A stretch of DNA of 64,000 nucleotides from the NCBI GenBank assembly GCA_028714875.1, contig JAQTLN010000017.1:1-64000 (forward strand). The letters run 5' to 3'. The stretch's first letter is position 1, and each line of letters starts with the position of its first letter. Below the pieces are notes generated by a model. That model worked only from the letters and a program-made list of their open reading frames with translations, had not been told where the DNA came from and searched no databases. Both the position numbers and the translations under genes were made by a program. Origin of the DNA: Gallionellaceae bacterium (lineage in GTDB: Bacteria; Pseudomonadota; Gammaproteobacteria; Burkholderiales; Thiobacillaceae). This document shows, one piece after another, positions 21,218-32,224 of this stretch.

Positions 21218-22339
21218 TCAGTCGCGATAGCGGCCGTAGGTGTAATGCGCGGCGCAAGCCCCTTCGCTCGACACCATGCAGGAACCCATCGGGTTTTCCG
21301 GGGTGCAGACGGTGCCGAATATCTTGCAGTCGGTAGGCTTCTTCACGCCGCGCAGGATGGCGCCGCATTCGCAGGCCTTGTTGTCGGCCACCGGCTGGTA
21401 TTCCAGGTTGAAGCGCCGCTCGGCGTCGAACTCGGCAAAGCGTTCACGGATTTTCAGGGCCGAGTAAGGCACCTCGCCGAGGCCACGCCATTCAAAGCTG
21501 CGCCGCAGTTCAAACACTTCCGAAACCAGGTTCTGCGCCTTCTCGTTGCCGTCCGGGGTGACCGCGCGGGTGAACTCGTTTTCCACCACTGCCCTGCCCT
21601 CGTTCACCTGGCGCACCAGCATCAGGATGGCCTGCATCACGTCGAGCGGCTCGAAGCCGGCGATGACCACCGGCTTGCGGTATTCCTCGGCGAAGAATTC
21701 ATAAGGCCGGCTGCCGATCACCGTGGAGACGTGGGCCGGGCCGATGAAACCGTCCAGCGGCACGGTACCCAGGTCGCGCACTTCCGGCGATTCCAGGATG
21801 TTCATGATCGCCGAGGGGGTCAGTACATGGCAGCACAGCACGGTGAAGTTCTTCAGCCCTTCCGCCTGCGCCAGCTTGATCGCCACGGCGGTGGGCGGCG
21901 TCGTGGTCTCGAAGCCGATGGCGAAGAACACCACTTCCTTGCCCGGGTTGTCGCGGGCGATTTTCAAGGCATCGGTCACCGCATAGACCATGCGGATGTC
22001 CCCTCCCCTAGCCTTCGCGCGCATCAGGGAAAGCCCACCGGAGGCCGGCACCCGCACGGTGTCGGCGTAGGTGCAGAGAATGGCGTCGTCCTCCAGCGCC
22101 AGCTTGATCGCCAGGTCGATACGGCCGATCGGCAGCACGCACACCGGGCAACCGGGGCCATGGATCATGCGCACGTTGTCTGGCAGCAGATCGGGCACGC
22201 CATAGCGGGAAATGGCATGGGTATGGCCACCGCAGAACTCCATGAAGTTGTAGCGGCGGTCAGCGCGCACTTCGGCGGCGATGGCGCGGGACAGCCCCTT
22301 GGCTACCTCGCCGTCGCGGAATTCGTCGACGTATTTCAT
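21218..22339 (-). CDS. hypD: Hydrogenase maturation protein HypD
   Basis: 373 residues, normal length. It has the Fe-binding and [4Fe-4S] signature motifs of HypD: MEFCGGHTHAISRYG (Cys and His), GPGCPVCVLP, the GFETTTPPTA motif, and a C-terminal cluster of Cys (KACECGAILRG, KIFGTVCTPENPMGSCMVS). HypD holds the Fe atom while cyanide and CO are added, together with HypC. It is the last gene of the hydrogenase region. Confidence 0.97.
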   Translation of the reverse strand: MKYVDEFRDGEVAKGLSRAIAAEVRADRRYNFMEFCGGHTHAISRYGVPDLLPDNVRMIHGPGCPVCVLPIGRIDLAIKLALEDDAILCTYADTVRVPASGGLSLMRAKARGGDIRMVYAVTDALKIARDNPGKEVVFFAIGFETTTPPTAVAIKLAQAEGLKNFTVLCCHVLTPSAIMNILESPEVRDLGTVPLDGFIGPAHVSTVIGSRPYEFFAEEYRKPVVIAGFEPLDVMQAILMLVRQVNEGRAVVENEFTRAVTPDGNEKAQNLVSEVFELRRSFEWRGLGEVPYSALKIRERFAEFDAERRFNLEYQPVADNKACECGAILRGVKKPTDCKIFGTVCTPENPMGSCMVSSEGACAAHYTYGRYRD

Positions 22340-22347
22340 GGCTGTTC

Positions 22348-22465
22348 TCCCCTCCCCCCACGGGGGAGGGGCTGGGGGAGAGGGAACAACGCTTGCATAC
22401 CGAGTCGCGTAAGCCGAGGTTGCTCCCTCACCCCGGCCCTCTCCCGGAGGGGGAGGGAGAAAAGC
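22348..22465. repeat. C/G-run imperfect inverted repeats between hypC and hypD
   Basis: CCCTCCCCCCACGGGGGAGGGG (22350-22371) and CCCTCTCCCGGAGGGGGAGGG (22437-22457) are two hairpins separated by about 65 bp. Composition resembles but does not match the AAATCCCCCC element, so it is probably a separate repeat family. Confidence 0.5.
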
Positions 22466-22469
22466 CCGT

Positions 22470-22691
22470 TCACGCCAGCACCCCGGCTTCCGCCATCAGC
22501 GCCAAGGTCTTCTCCGCCTCCTCCGGGTCGAGCAAGGTGAGCGCGTAGCCGACATGGACGATGACGTAATCGCCCACCACCACCCCTTCCACCAGAGCCA
22601 GAGAGACATCCTTGCGCACGCCACCGAGATCGACGATGGCCTGGTCGTTTTCCTTGATTTCCACCACGCGGGCGGGGATGGCGAGACACAT
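22470..22691 (-). CDS. hypC: Hydrogenase maturation chaperone HypC
   Basis: 73 residues. It begins MCLAIPARVVEI, and the essential Cys2 follows removal of Met. It also has the LGGVRKDVSLAL and VGDYVIVHVGYAL motifs. HypC carries the Fe(CN)2CO moiety with HypD and escorts the large-subunit precursor. The start is fixed by the mandatory MC N-terminus. It is one of three HypC-family proteins in the window (with 39606-39920 and 61197-61427). Confidence 0.96.
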   Translation of the reverse strand: MCLAIPARVVEIKENDQAIVDLGGVRKDVSLALVEGVVVGDYVIVHVGYALTLLDPEEAEKTLALMAEAGVLA

Positions 22692-22726
22692 GATTTCGAT
22701 CCTTATTAGAACTGAATGGTCAGCAC

Positions 22727-22791
22727 GTAGGATATGGTGAGCGCAGCGAACCGCATCAACCTGGCGCGCCGCATGATGCGGTTCGCTGCGC

Positions 22792-22805
<14 letters not shown>
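22727..22805. repeat. Family D inverted repeat (32-bp arms)
   Basis: Arms 22727-22758 and 22774-22805 are reverse complements with one mismatch (31/32), containing GTGAGCGCAGCGAACCGCAT. It lies between hypF and hypC. The right arm overlaps the hypF stop codon and encodes the last residues of HypF. Confidence 0.85.
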
Positions 22806-25386
<2,581 letters not shown>

Positions 25387-25402
25387 CAAATCAGCACCAC
25401 GC

Positions 25403-26422
25403 TCACCCCTTCGCCGCCAACCGTGCTTCCAGTTCCGCGATCCGCTTCTTCAACAGGTTCACGTTCTGTTGCCGCGCGGCGATGGCGACGTCGACGCCTT
25501 CGGTGAGCCAGGCGAGCCAGCGTTCCATGCCTTCGCCGGTGGTGGCGGAGACCTTGAGGACTTCCAGTTTGGGGTTGATGCGGCGGGCGTAGTCAATGCA
25601 CTTGTCGACGTCGAAGGTCAGGTAGGGCAGCAGGTCTATCTTGTTGAGAATCATCAGGTCGGCGGCGTGGAACATGTCCGGATATTTCAGCGGTTTGTCC
25701 TCGCCCTCGGTCACCGAGAGGATCACCACCTTGTGTGCTTCGCCGAGGTCGAACGAGGATGGGCAGACCAGGTTGCCGACGTTTTCGATCATCAGGAGGC
25801 CGTCGTCGGGCAGGTTCAGTCGTTCCAGGGCATGGCCGACCATGTGGGCGTCGAGGTGGCAGCCCTTGCCGGTGTTGACCTGGATTGCCGGGGCGCCGGT
25901 GGCGCGGATGCGGTCGGCGTCAAAGCTGGTCTGCTGGTCGCCTTCCACCACACCGACCGGAAGGCGACCGGCGAGGTCTTCGATGGTCTTCACCAGCAGC
26001 GTGGTTTTGCCGGAACCGGGACTGGACACCAGGTTGATGGCGAACAGGCCGTGTTCGGCGAAGTACTGCCTATTTTCGCCGGCATAGGTGTTGTTCTTGC
26101 CCAGGATGTCCTGCTCGATCCGCACCATGCGTTCTTGCGAAAGGCCCGGCGCGTGCGCGTGGGCGGGGCCGAGGCCATAGTGGATGTCGCCCTTGTGCTC
26201 GTGATAGTGCGGCGTGTTCGGGTCGTGCAGAGGGTCATGCGCGTGGCCATGTTCGGTGTGCTCATGGCTATGCTCATGGGGGTGCGGATGGCTGTGCACG
26301 GTGCCGTCCTCATGGCGGTGCTCATGCGCGTGATCGTGGGGGTGGGAATGCTCGTGAGGATGCTCGTGCTCATGCCCTTCGATGCTGGTTTCGCCCTGGC
26401 CGCAGCCGCAAACTGTACACAT
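25403..26422 (-). CDS. hypB: Hydrogenase nickel-insertion GTPase HypB
   Basis: 339 residues. The N-terminus [10 protein letters not shown] carries the high-affinity metal motif (CxxCGC) and is followed by a very His-rich segment (about residues 15-75), typical of HypB forms that also store nickel. The GTPase domain has the P-loop [19 protein letters not shown], the metal-binding CHLDA motif ([11 protein letters not shown]), and NKIDLLPY. With HypA it inserts Ni into the hydrogenase large subunit. The hypF start is 17 bp downstream. Confidence 0.97.
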   Translation of the reverse strand: MCTVCGCGQGETSIEGHEHEHPHEHSHPHDHAHEHRHEDGTVHSHPHPHEHSHEHTEHGHAHDPLHDPNTPHYHEHKGDIHYGLGPAHAHAPGLSQERMVRIEQDILGKNNTYAGENRQYFAEHGLFAINLVSSPGSGKTTLLVKTIEDLAGRLPVGVVEGDQQTSFDADRIRATGAPAIQVNTGKGCHLDAHMVGHALERLNLPDDGLLMIENVGNLVCPSSFDLGEAHKVVILSVTEGEDKPLKYPDMFHAADLMILNKIDLLPYLTFDVDKCIDYARRINPKLEVLKVSATTGEGMERWLAWLTEGVDVAIAARQQNVNLLKKRIAELEARLAAKG

Positions 26423-26471
26423 GGTTATTGCTCCTGAAATACCTACAACTGTTCATGGATAGTTTGAGGGT

Positions 26472-26509
26472 GGATCGTCAGGTAGCGATAAAGCCGCAAC
26501 CTGACCTAC
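26472..26509. repeat. Family B repeat, 38 bp, between hypA and hypB
   Basis: Identical over 38 bp to 17685-17722. It forms a GTCAGGT/ACCTGAC stem-loop in the 107-bp hypA-hypB spacer. Confidence 0.8.
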
Positions 26510-26529
26510 GTCCCGCAAACCAATCCGGG

Positions 26530-26871
26530 CTACTCGACCAAAAGGTCCTTGACCCGCATTTCCGTACCGCCGGTGGCCTGCACCTGATAGCTGCCGCATT
26601 TCGGGCAGGCATCGTACAAGGCCGTCACCGGCACCGTTTCGGCGCAAGCCAGACAAAACCCCTGTCCGGGCAAGCGTTCCAGTTCGACGCGGGCGCCTTC
26701 CGCGACACTGCCTCTGAACACCACATCGAGACAAAAAGTAAGCGCATCCGGTTCCACTCCGGAGAGTGCGCCAATCTCCAGGCGCACTTCGGTCACTTTC
26801 TTGAAATTTTGTTTACCGGCGGCGTCCTCGACGATCTGGAGGATGCCTTCGGCCAGGGACATTTCATGCAT
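26530..26871 (-). CDS. hypA: Hydrogenase nickel metallochaperone HypA
   Basis: 113 residues. The N-terminus MHEMSLAEGILQI has the Ni-binding Met-His-Glu, and the zinc site is made of two CxxC pairs (FCLACAET and ACPKCGS). It delivers Ni(II) with HypB. It starts 3 bp after the hupK stop, so the two are probably translated together. Confidence 0.97.
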   Translation of the reverse strand: MHEMSLAEGILQIVEDAAGKQNFKKVTEVRLEIGALSGVEPDALTFCLDVVFRGSVAEGARVELERLPGQGFCLACAETVPVTALYDACPKCGSYQVQATGGTEMRVKDLLVE

Positions 26872-26874
26872 ACA

Positions 26875-27987
26875 TCATCTCGCTTCACTCAACTCGATTG
26901 CAAAAGCCACGCAGGGGTCCAGGGACTGGGCAACCAGCCGTGCGCGCGCGGCCAGATCGCCCCCCGCCGCCAGACCGGAGAGCGCCAGGAACAATGGGCC
27001 GGCGGGATGAAAGTTCCATTCGGTGGGGGCGACGATGCGGTATTCCGCCACCTTGCCATCGAGCAGTCGCACCACATGAAGCAACAGGCCGCGCGAGGTT
27101 TCGACTCCGGCGAGGCCGGTATTGTCGCCCAGGGACCAGGCGCGAACCCAGGTAGCGCCGGCAGCCCCGCCGGCGCTACATAAGGCGGCCAATCGCTTCG
27201 GCAACTCGGCCAGTTCCAGCAAGCGCGCCAGTAAACGCGCCCCGGCGCCGCGACCACGTTGCTTGATCCAGGCGGCGAGCAGCGGCTGTTCACTCATTCG
27301 GGCGAGCGCGCCGGTTTCGGCGGGTGCGTCGTGCCACATCGGTTGGCCGCAGAACGCCGGAGTTTCCAGCGCCCGCCGCGCGAGTTCCCGGGCCTCGCCC
27401 GCTTCCAGATTTCCCAGCGGCGGCAACAAATCGACTTCGCTGATACCGCTATCCGCGCCCTCCCCCAGCCCGGCGAACAGACGCGCCGTCGCCGTCCCCC
27501 CGGCCTGGCGCCAGGCATCGAAGCCGGCGAGATCGCGCGCCAGCCAGGCATCGGCCGGCTCGCCCAGCAAGGTGGTCAGCAACAACGCGTCGAGCGTTTC
27601 GGCGAAGCGCGCCGGATCGGCGGCGCTTTGGCGCAACCGCAACTGGCTGGCCTGATCGGGTGGTAAGCCTTGTTGTTGCGGCCAGTCGAGCAGCAAGCGC
27701 CAAGCGTGTTCCTGGGCCAGTTCCAGCAGCACGGCGGAGGCGCGCGCGCGACTCGTGGCGGCGTCGGGAAAGATGCCCCGCGCGGCTTCACAGGCGGTAT
27801 CGGTGGCGACCCGCTGCGCCTTGCCGCACAGGCTGAAAATCAGCCCGGCGAGATGCGCGGCCTCCTCGGGCGTGCGCCCGGCCAGGAGTTTCTGCGCCAA
27901 CTGCGGCCGGGTGGAATGAATGGCCACCATGGTCGGCGCGTCGCCGTGCCGTTGCAGGTGGATGTCGATGCGTCCTTCCAGGTTCAT
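26875..27987 (-). CDS. hupK: HupK/HoxV-type hydrogenase assembly protein
   Basis: 370 residues. It is a distant, catalytically degenerate relative of the NiFe large subunit. The N-terminal CxxC is reduced to one Cys (IFSLCGKAQRVA) and the C-terminal DPCxxC to DPC with the second Cys lost (SLDPCVAFAIEL). Between them are large-subunit-like stretches (SRGLLLHVVRLLDGKVAEYR, then APTEWNFHPAGP). HupK/HoxV proteins are proposed scaffolds for assembly of the Fe(CN)2CO group. The gene overlaps hupT by 4 bp (ATGA) and abuts hypA. Confidence 0.9.
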   Translation of the reverse strand: MNLEGRIDIHLQRHGDAPTMVAIHSTRPQLAQKLLAGRTPEEAAHLAGLIFSLCGKAQRVATDTACEAARGIFPDAATSRARASAVLLELAQEHAWRLLLDWPQQQGLPPDQASQLRLRQSAADPARFAETLDALLLTTLLGEPADAWLARDLAGFDAWRQAGGTATARLFAGLGEGADSGISEVDLLPPLGNLEAGEARELARRALETPAFCGQPMWHDAPAETGALARMSEQPLLAAWIKQRGRGAGARLLARLLELAELPKRLAALCSAGGAAGATWVRAWSLGDNTGLAGVETSRGLLLHVVRLLDGKVAEYRIVAPTEWNFHPAGPLFLALSGLAAGGDLAARARLVAQSLDPCVAFAIELSEAR

Positions 27988-29333
27988 GTTCCGTGCCTCG
28001 CCAACGGCAAGCTCAAGATAAATTCTGCGCCGCCTTCGGGCAGGTTGCTGGCCGCAAGGCTGCCACCGTGGCGCTCGACGATGCCGTAGCTGATCGCCAG
28101 CCCCAGCCCGGTGCCCTTGCCCACCGGCTTGGTGGTGAAGAAAGGCTCGAACAGATGCGGCAGGTTCTCCTCGCGGATGCCGGGGCCATTGTCGCGGAAG
28201 CGCACTTCCACGTTGCCGCCACTTTGCTCGGCGCTGATGCTCAGGCGCGGCTGCGCTTCCTCGGCGGTGGCGTCGCAGGCGTTCTGCACCAGATTCATGA
28301 TGACCTGCTGCATCTGGCTCGGCGAGCCCAGCACGTTGATGCCTTCGGGCAGCCGCGTGGTCACCTTGATCTTGTCCGTGGCGGCCTTGGTGACCCAGTG
28401 CACCGCCTGTTCGATGACCAGCGTGAGGTTGAACGGCTGGCTCTCGTTGCGATCCACGGCGGAGAAACGCTTGAGGCTGTCGACGATGTCGCGGGTGCGT
28501 TCCGCGCCTTCCACGGTGCCGTCGATCAACGGCGGCAAGTCCTCCAGCAGGCGGTCGATGCGCAGTTCCCGGCGCAGCGTTTCCAGGTCGCCCTTCGGCT
28601 TGCCGGCATGGATGGCGGCCAGATAGGTATCCAGGCGCTGCGCGTAGCGATGCAGTGCGTGGGCGTTGCCCAGCACGAAGCTGATGGGGTTGTTGAGTTC
28701 GTGCGCCACGCCCGCCACCAGGCGACCCAGGGAGGCCATCTTTTCCGAGTGCAGCAACTGCTGCTGGGTGCGTTTCAGGTCTTCGTGGGCTTCCCGCAGC
28801 GCCTGATAAGCGCGGCGTAGTTCGCCCACCGGCCGCCCGGTGATGACCATGCCGACCTGGGTACCCGAGTGGTTGATGCGCGGCGTGCAGTTCAAGGACA
28901 CCGGCACCGTCCCGCCCTCCTGCCCGCGCAGGGGCAGTTCACAATCGGAGAGGCCCTGCATCCCGTGGTTGGCGAACATCCGCCCCGCCGCCTCACGGGC
29001 CTCCGCATCGGCAAACAGATCGAACAAGGGCGTGCCGATCAATTCGCTTTCCTGCTTGCCGGTGAACACCACCAGCGCATGGTTGACCACCTCGATGCGA
29101 CCATCGCGGTCGCACACCACCAGGATGTCGGACATGGCGCCCAGCACCGAAAACACGAAGCGCTGCGACTCCTCCAGGGCCGTGTTCTTTTCCTCCAGAG
29201 CGACCTCGTACTGGAGCAGGTCGCTGTAGACCTCGTCCATCTTCTGGATGACTTCGATCCACGCTTCTTCACCGAGGCCGTGCGGGCCTTCGGCGAGTAG
29301 GGGTGGGGGGAGGTGTTTGGGGATGGTGGACAT
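27984..29333 (-). CDS. hupT: Hydrogen-sensing histidine kinase HupT/HoxJ
   Basis: 449 residues, no membrane helices. An N-terminal coiled region is followed by a PAS domain (about 55-165, FVFSVLGAMSDILVVCDRDG), a HisKA with the phospho-His in VAGVAHELNNPISF (about 217), and a HATPase with N box NLVQNACDA, DNGPGI, FEPFFTTK and GTGLGLA. In Rhodobacter and Cupriavidus this kinase binds the HupUV/HoxBC sensor and phosphorylates HupR/HoxA in the absence of H2. All kinase motifs are intact. Confidence 0.93.
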   Translation of the reverse strand: MSTIPKHLPPPLLAEGPHGLGEEAWIEVIQKMDEVYSDLLQYEVALEEKNTALEESQRFVFSVLGAMSDILVVCDRDGRIEVVNHALVVFTGKQESELIGTPLFDLFADAEAREAAGRMFANHGMQGLSDCELPLRGQEGGTVPVSLNCTPRINHSGTQVGMVITGRPVGELRRAYQALREAHEDLKRTQQQLLHSEKMASLGRLVAGVAHELNNPISFVLGNAHALHRYAQRLDTYLAAIHAGKPKGDLETLRRELRIDRLLEDLPPLIDGTVEGAERTRDIVDSLKRFSAVDRNESQPFNLTLVIEQAVHWVTKAATDKIKVTTRLPEGINVLGSPSQMQQVIMNLVQNACDATAEEAQPRLSISAEQSGGNVEVRFRDNGPGIREENLPHLFEPFFTTKPVGKGTGLGLAISYGIVERHGGSLAASNLPEGGAEFILSLPLARHGT

Positions 29334-29358
29334 GGGTCAGGAGGGGGTGGCGTTGTAG

Positions 29359-29459
29359 AAATCCCTGATGAAGCCCCTACCCTTCGGTACCCCGGCCCCC
29401 CTTTGATAAAGGGGGGAGGCGATCCCCCCCCTTTTCAAAGGGGGGTTAGGGGGGATTTG
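29359..29459. repeat. Palindromic element, subtype with TTCGGTACC arm
   Basis: Begins AATCCCTGATGAAGCCCCTA and CCCTTCGGTACCCCGG, then the standard two hairpins, and ends GGGGGGATTT. The same 5' arm occurs at 30920, 33709 and (reversed) 41564. It lies in the hupV-hupT gap. Confidence 0.85.
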
Positions 29460-29473
29460 TACTTGCTCAACCA

Positions 29474-30892
29474 TCAATGCACCGTACAAACCATGCAAGG
29501 ATCGAACGAGCGCACCACATGCTGCACCGCCACCGGCATCGGGTCGCCCGCCTCGACTGCCATGCCTGCCAGCGCCTGTTCCAGGGCGCCGGGTACGCCG
29601 GCCGCGTCGCGTGGCGAGAAGTTCCAGGTGGTGGGGGCGATGATCTGGTAATTCCGGATGCGGCCGTGGCGCACACTGAGCCAATGGCCCAAGGCGCCGC
29701 GCGCGGCCTCCACCAAACCCATCCCGCTCCCCTCGTCGGGAAGTTCAGCGTGATAGCACCAGGGCTCACCGGGGGTCAGCGCGCGCGCCCAGCGTTCCAT
29801 TTCCGGCACCACGATGGCCAGCTCCAGCAGGCGCGCCAGCACCCGTGCCTGGACGCTGCCGCCGTGGACAGCCACCAGCTCACGAATAAGCGGATGCCCG
29901 GCCAGCATCTGCCGCGCCAGGGCGCCGGTTTCCATCACCTGGCCGCCATAGCGCGGCGCCTTGCACCAGGTATAGGCGTCGGCCTTGTCTGGCAAAGTCC
30001 GCGTCAATCCCTCGGCCGGCGGCAACGGGTCGCCGGCCATCCAGGCATGGCTGACATCCTCGACGATGGCACCGGGGTCGAGTTCGCCCGCGCCGCCATC
30101 CCACACCCCGGCGGGGAACAGGCCGTAAGCGCCGTGGCTCAGGAAGCGGTCTGTGGCACGGCCCAGGTCGTGCAGGGCCAGATCATCGGAGACGGTCAAA
30201 AACATTGCCAGATCGCCACGCCGGCCGTCGCGCCAGCGGTCCAGGGCCGCCAGGCTGTCGAGGCCGGCCACCGTTTCCAGGCTATCGCCGAAAGTGTGGC
30301 GTTCCAGGAAGCGGCGGAAGCCGCGCAACACCGTGACCAGGCGCAGGATGTCGGCCTGTTCCAGCGCGCGCGCCGTGCCGCCGGGTTGCAAACTCAGGGT
30401 GTGCGGCCACTTGCCCGCCATCAGGCCCATCAGGTGCATGAACTCGGCGCGGGCCGGCAACATGTCCGCCGCCGCGCTGCCCGCCACCGCCTTGAAACGC
30501 GATTCGACAGCCGCGAACCAGGGCCGCTCGTGATACACCAGCCGCGCGAAATCCGGCATGAAGAACAAGTAGAAATGGGTCAGATGGTCGGCCAGATTCT
30601 CGCAGGCAGTCACCAAATATTCAGCCAATCTCCCGTTGGGCGGCGGCGTCAGACCCATGAGATCGCGCAACGCCGCAGCCGCCGCCGCGCTCTGGGAAAC
30701 CGAACAGATACCGCAGATACGCGGCACGATGACCAGGGCATCGAGCGGATGCTTGCCCGGCAACATCTCCTCGAAACCGCGATACAGCGGGGAATTGACG
30801 CGCGCGGCGGTGACGCGGCCATCGGCGATGTCGAGATGGACTTCCAGGTCGCCTTCGACGCGATTGAAGGGGCCGAGGATGCGGGTGGTCAT
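29474..30892 (-). CDS. hupV: Regulatory (H2-sensing) hydrogenase large subunit HupV/HoxC
   Basis: 472 residues. The N-terminal nickel ligands are in RICGICSVSQ and the C-terminal ligands in FDPCMVCTVH. The protein ends exactly at that His, with no C-terminal extension, as in sensor hydrogenases that are not processed by an endopeptidase. The HupL protein here, in contrast, carries 15 extra residues. It forms the NiFe site of the soluble sensor with HupU and reports H2 to HupT. Confidence 0.95.
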   Translation of the reverse strand: MTTRILGPFNRVEGDLEVHLDIADGRVTAARVNSPLYRGFEEMLPGKHPLDALVIVPRICGICSVSQSAAAAAALRDLMGLTPPPNGRLAEYLVTACENLADHLTHFYLFFMPDFARLVYHERPWFAAVESRFKAVAGSAAADMLPARAEFMHLMGLMAGKWPHTLSLQPGGTARALEQADILRLVTVLRGFRRFLERHTFGDSLETVAGLDSLAALDRWRDGRRGDLAMFLTVSDDLALHDLGRATDRFLSHGAYGLFPAGVWDGGAGELDPGAIVEDVSHAWMAGDPLPPAEGLTRTLPDKADAYTWCKAPRYGGQVMETGALARQMLAGHPLIRELVAVHGGSVQARVLARLLELAIVVPEMERWARALTPGEPWCYHAELPDEGSGMGLVEAARGALGHWLSVRHGRIRNYQIIAPTTWNFSPRDAAGVPGALEQALAGMAVEAGDPMPVAVQHVVRSFDPCMVCTVH

Positions 30893-30919
30893 GGGTGGGT
30901 GCTCTGGCTGAGGTTGTAG

Positions 30920-31031
30920 AAATCCCTGATGAAGCCCCTACCCTTCGGTACCCCGGCCCCCCTTTGGAAAAGGGGGGAGCAAACCACCGCACCAGCCCCC
31001 CCCTTTCTCAAAGGGGGGCTAGGGGGGATTT
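30920..31031. repeat. Palindromic element (TTCGGTACC subtype) between hupU and hupV
   Basis: Same structure as the copy at 29359. It fills most of the 166-bp hupU-hupV gap and ends GGGGGGATTT. Confidence 0.85.
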
Positions 31032-31058
31032 GCACCGCCAAAAACAAGTGGCTAGCCC

Positions 31059-32069
31059 TCATTTCAACCCCGTCTTGCGCACGACCGGCACCACCACCGT
31101 ATGGTCCGCCACCGCGTTCTCGCGCACCCGTTTCGGCGTGGCGGATTTCGACAGGGCGGCGAGGGCGACGAACCAGGCTTTCGGCATGTCGGTGGGCAGG
31201 CCGATGGGGATACCGGCCACTTTGGGCGTCTCGGCGAAGGGATGACCGGGTTCCTCGAAGCGGGGTTCGGTGCAACTGACGCAGGCATAACCGCCGCGCA
31301 GGCAGGAGCCGTTGCCGTTCCACAGACGGGTGTTGCAGTCGGCGTGCGCCTGGGTGCCCTTGCAACCCATGTTCTCCATCATGCAGCCCAGGTCGGAGGC
31401 TTTCTCGGCGCTGGCCTTGAACTCGTAGAACTCGTTGCGCGGGCAGCCGTGGTGAACCAGATGGTCGGCGTACAGACGCGGGCGGTTATAGGGGTCCAGA
31501 TCGTTTTCTGTGAAGCGCCGCAACGCCAGCGCCAGCAAGGTATCCAGCACCCAACCGGGATGGGTGGGACAGCCCGCCACGTTGATTACCGGCAGGCCGG
31601 AAGCGGCGCGGAATTGTGGGCCCAGCAGGCCGCCGACATGTTCACCGTCATATTGCAGACCCACCGCCCCACCCGGATTGCCACCGCCGGCGGTGATGCC
31701 GCCGAAGGCCGCGCAGGTGCCCACCGCCAACACCTGCCGCGCGCGCGCCGCCAGGTCGAGCACCCAGGACATCATCGGCCGGCCGGTGCCGGACAGCATG
31801 TGAAAGCGCCCGGTGCCATGCGGGCCGGTCATGATCGAGCCTTCCACACACAGAATATCCAGCCGCTCACGCCCCTCGGCGCAAGCCGCCAGGATGTCCA
31901 GCGCCTCGGCCCCGCTTTCCTGACTCAGGCTGGGATGCCAGAGGAGGTGGATGCCGGCCTCCTCCAGCAGCGCGAACAGATGCGGCTGCTCGGCGTTGAG
32001 CAAGGACAGCGTGCAGCCACCACAGCCGCCGGATTGCAGCCAAAGGAGGTTGAGGGGGTTAGTGGGCAT
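31059..32069 (-). CDS. hupU: Regulatory (H2-sensing) hydrogenase small subunit HupU/HoxB
   Basis: 336 residues with no Tat signal, so cytoplasmic. The proximal-cluster motif is SGGCGGCTLSLL (CxxC with Gly-Gly), the usual [4Fe-4S] form and unlike the extra-Cys motif in HupS. Other cluster ligands are visible in VAGCPTHPGW, HGCPRNEFYEF, CMMENMGCKGTQAHADC and GGYACVSCTEP. The frame stays open 25 codons upstream through a palindromic repeat, but ATG 32069 (MPTNPLNLLWLQ) is the expected short N-terminus. Confidence 0.94.
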   Translation of the reverse strand: MPTNPLNLLWLQSGGCGGCTLSLLNAEQPHLFALLEEAGIHLLWHPSLSQESGAEALDILAACAEGRERLDILCVEGSIMTGPHGTGRFHMLSGTGRPMMSWVLDLAARARQVLAVGTCAAFGGITAGGGNPGGAVGLQYDGEHVGGLLGPQFRAASGLPVINVAGCPTHPGWVLDTLLALALRRFTENDLDPYNRPRLYADHLVHHGCPRNEFYEFKASAEKASDLGCMMENMGCKGTQAHADCNTRLWNGNGSCLRGGYACVSCTEPRFEEPGHPFAETPKVAGIPIGLPTDMPKAWFVALAALSKSATPKRVRENAVADHTVVVPVVRKTGLK

Positions 32070-32100
32070 GGTTGGGTTCCGTGGGAATTCCGGCGGTAAC

Positions 32101-32199
32101 AAATCCCCCCCCAGCCCCCCTTTGAAAAAGGGGGGAGCCTTCATTTAGCGTTGCGCGGGTTTGCTCCCCCCTTTTCCAAAGGGGGGCCGGGGGGGATTT
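32101..32199. repeat. Palindromic element between hupR and hupU
   Basis: Complete element from AAATCCCCCC to GGGGGGATTT, occupying 99 of the 155 bp between the two genes. Confidence 0.9.
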
Positions 32200-32224
32200 C
32201 GACAACGCATCCATGACCAGCATC

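Noticed and set aside
31059..32144. N-terminal extension of HupU through the repeat
   Set aside because: The extra 25 residues are repeat-encoded, and ATG 32069 gives the normal HupU N-terminus.
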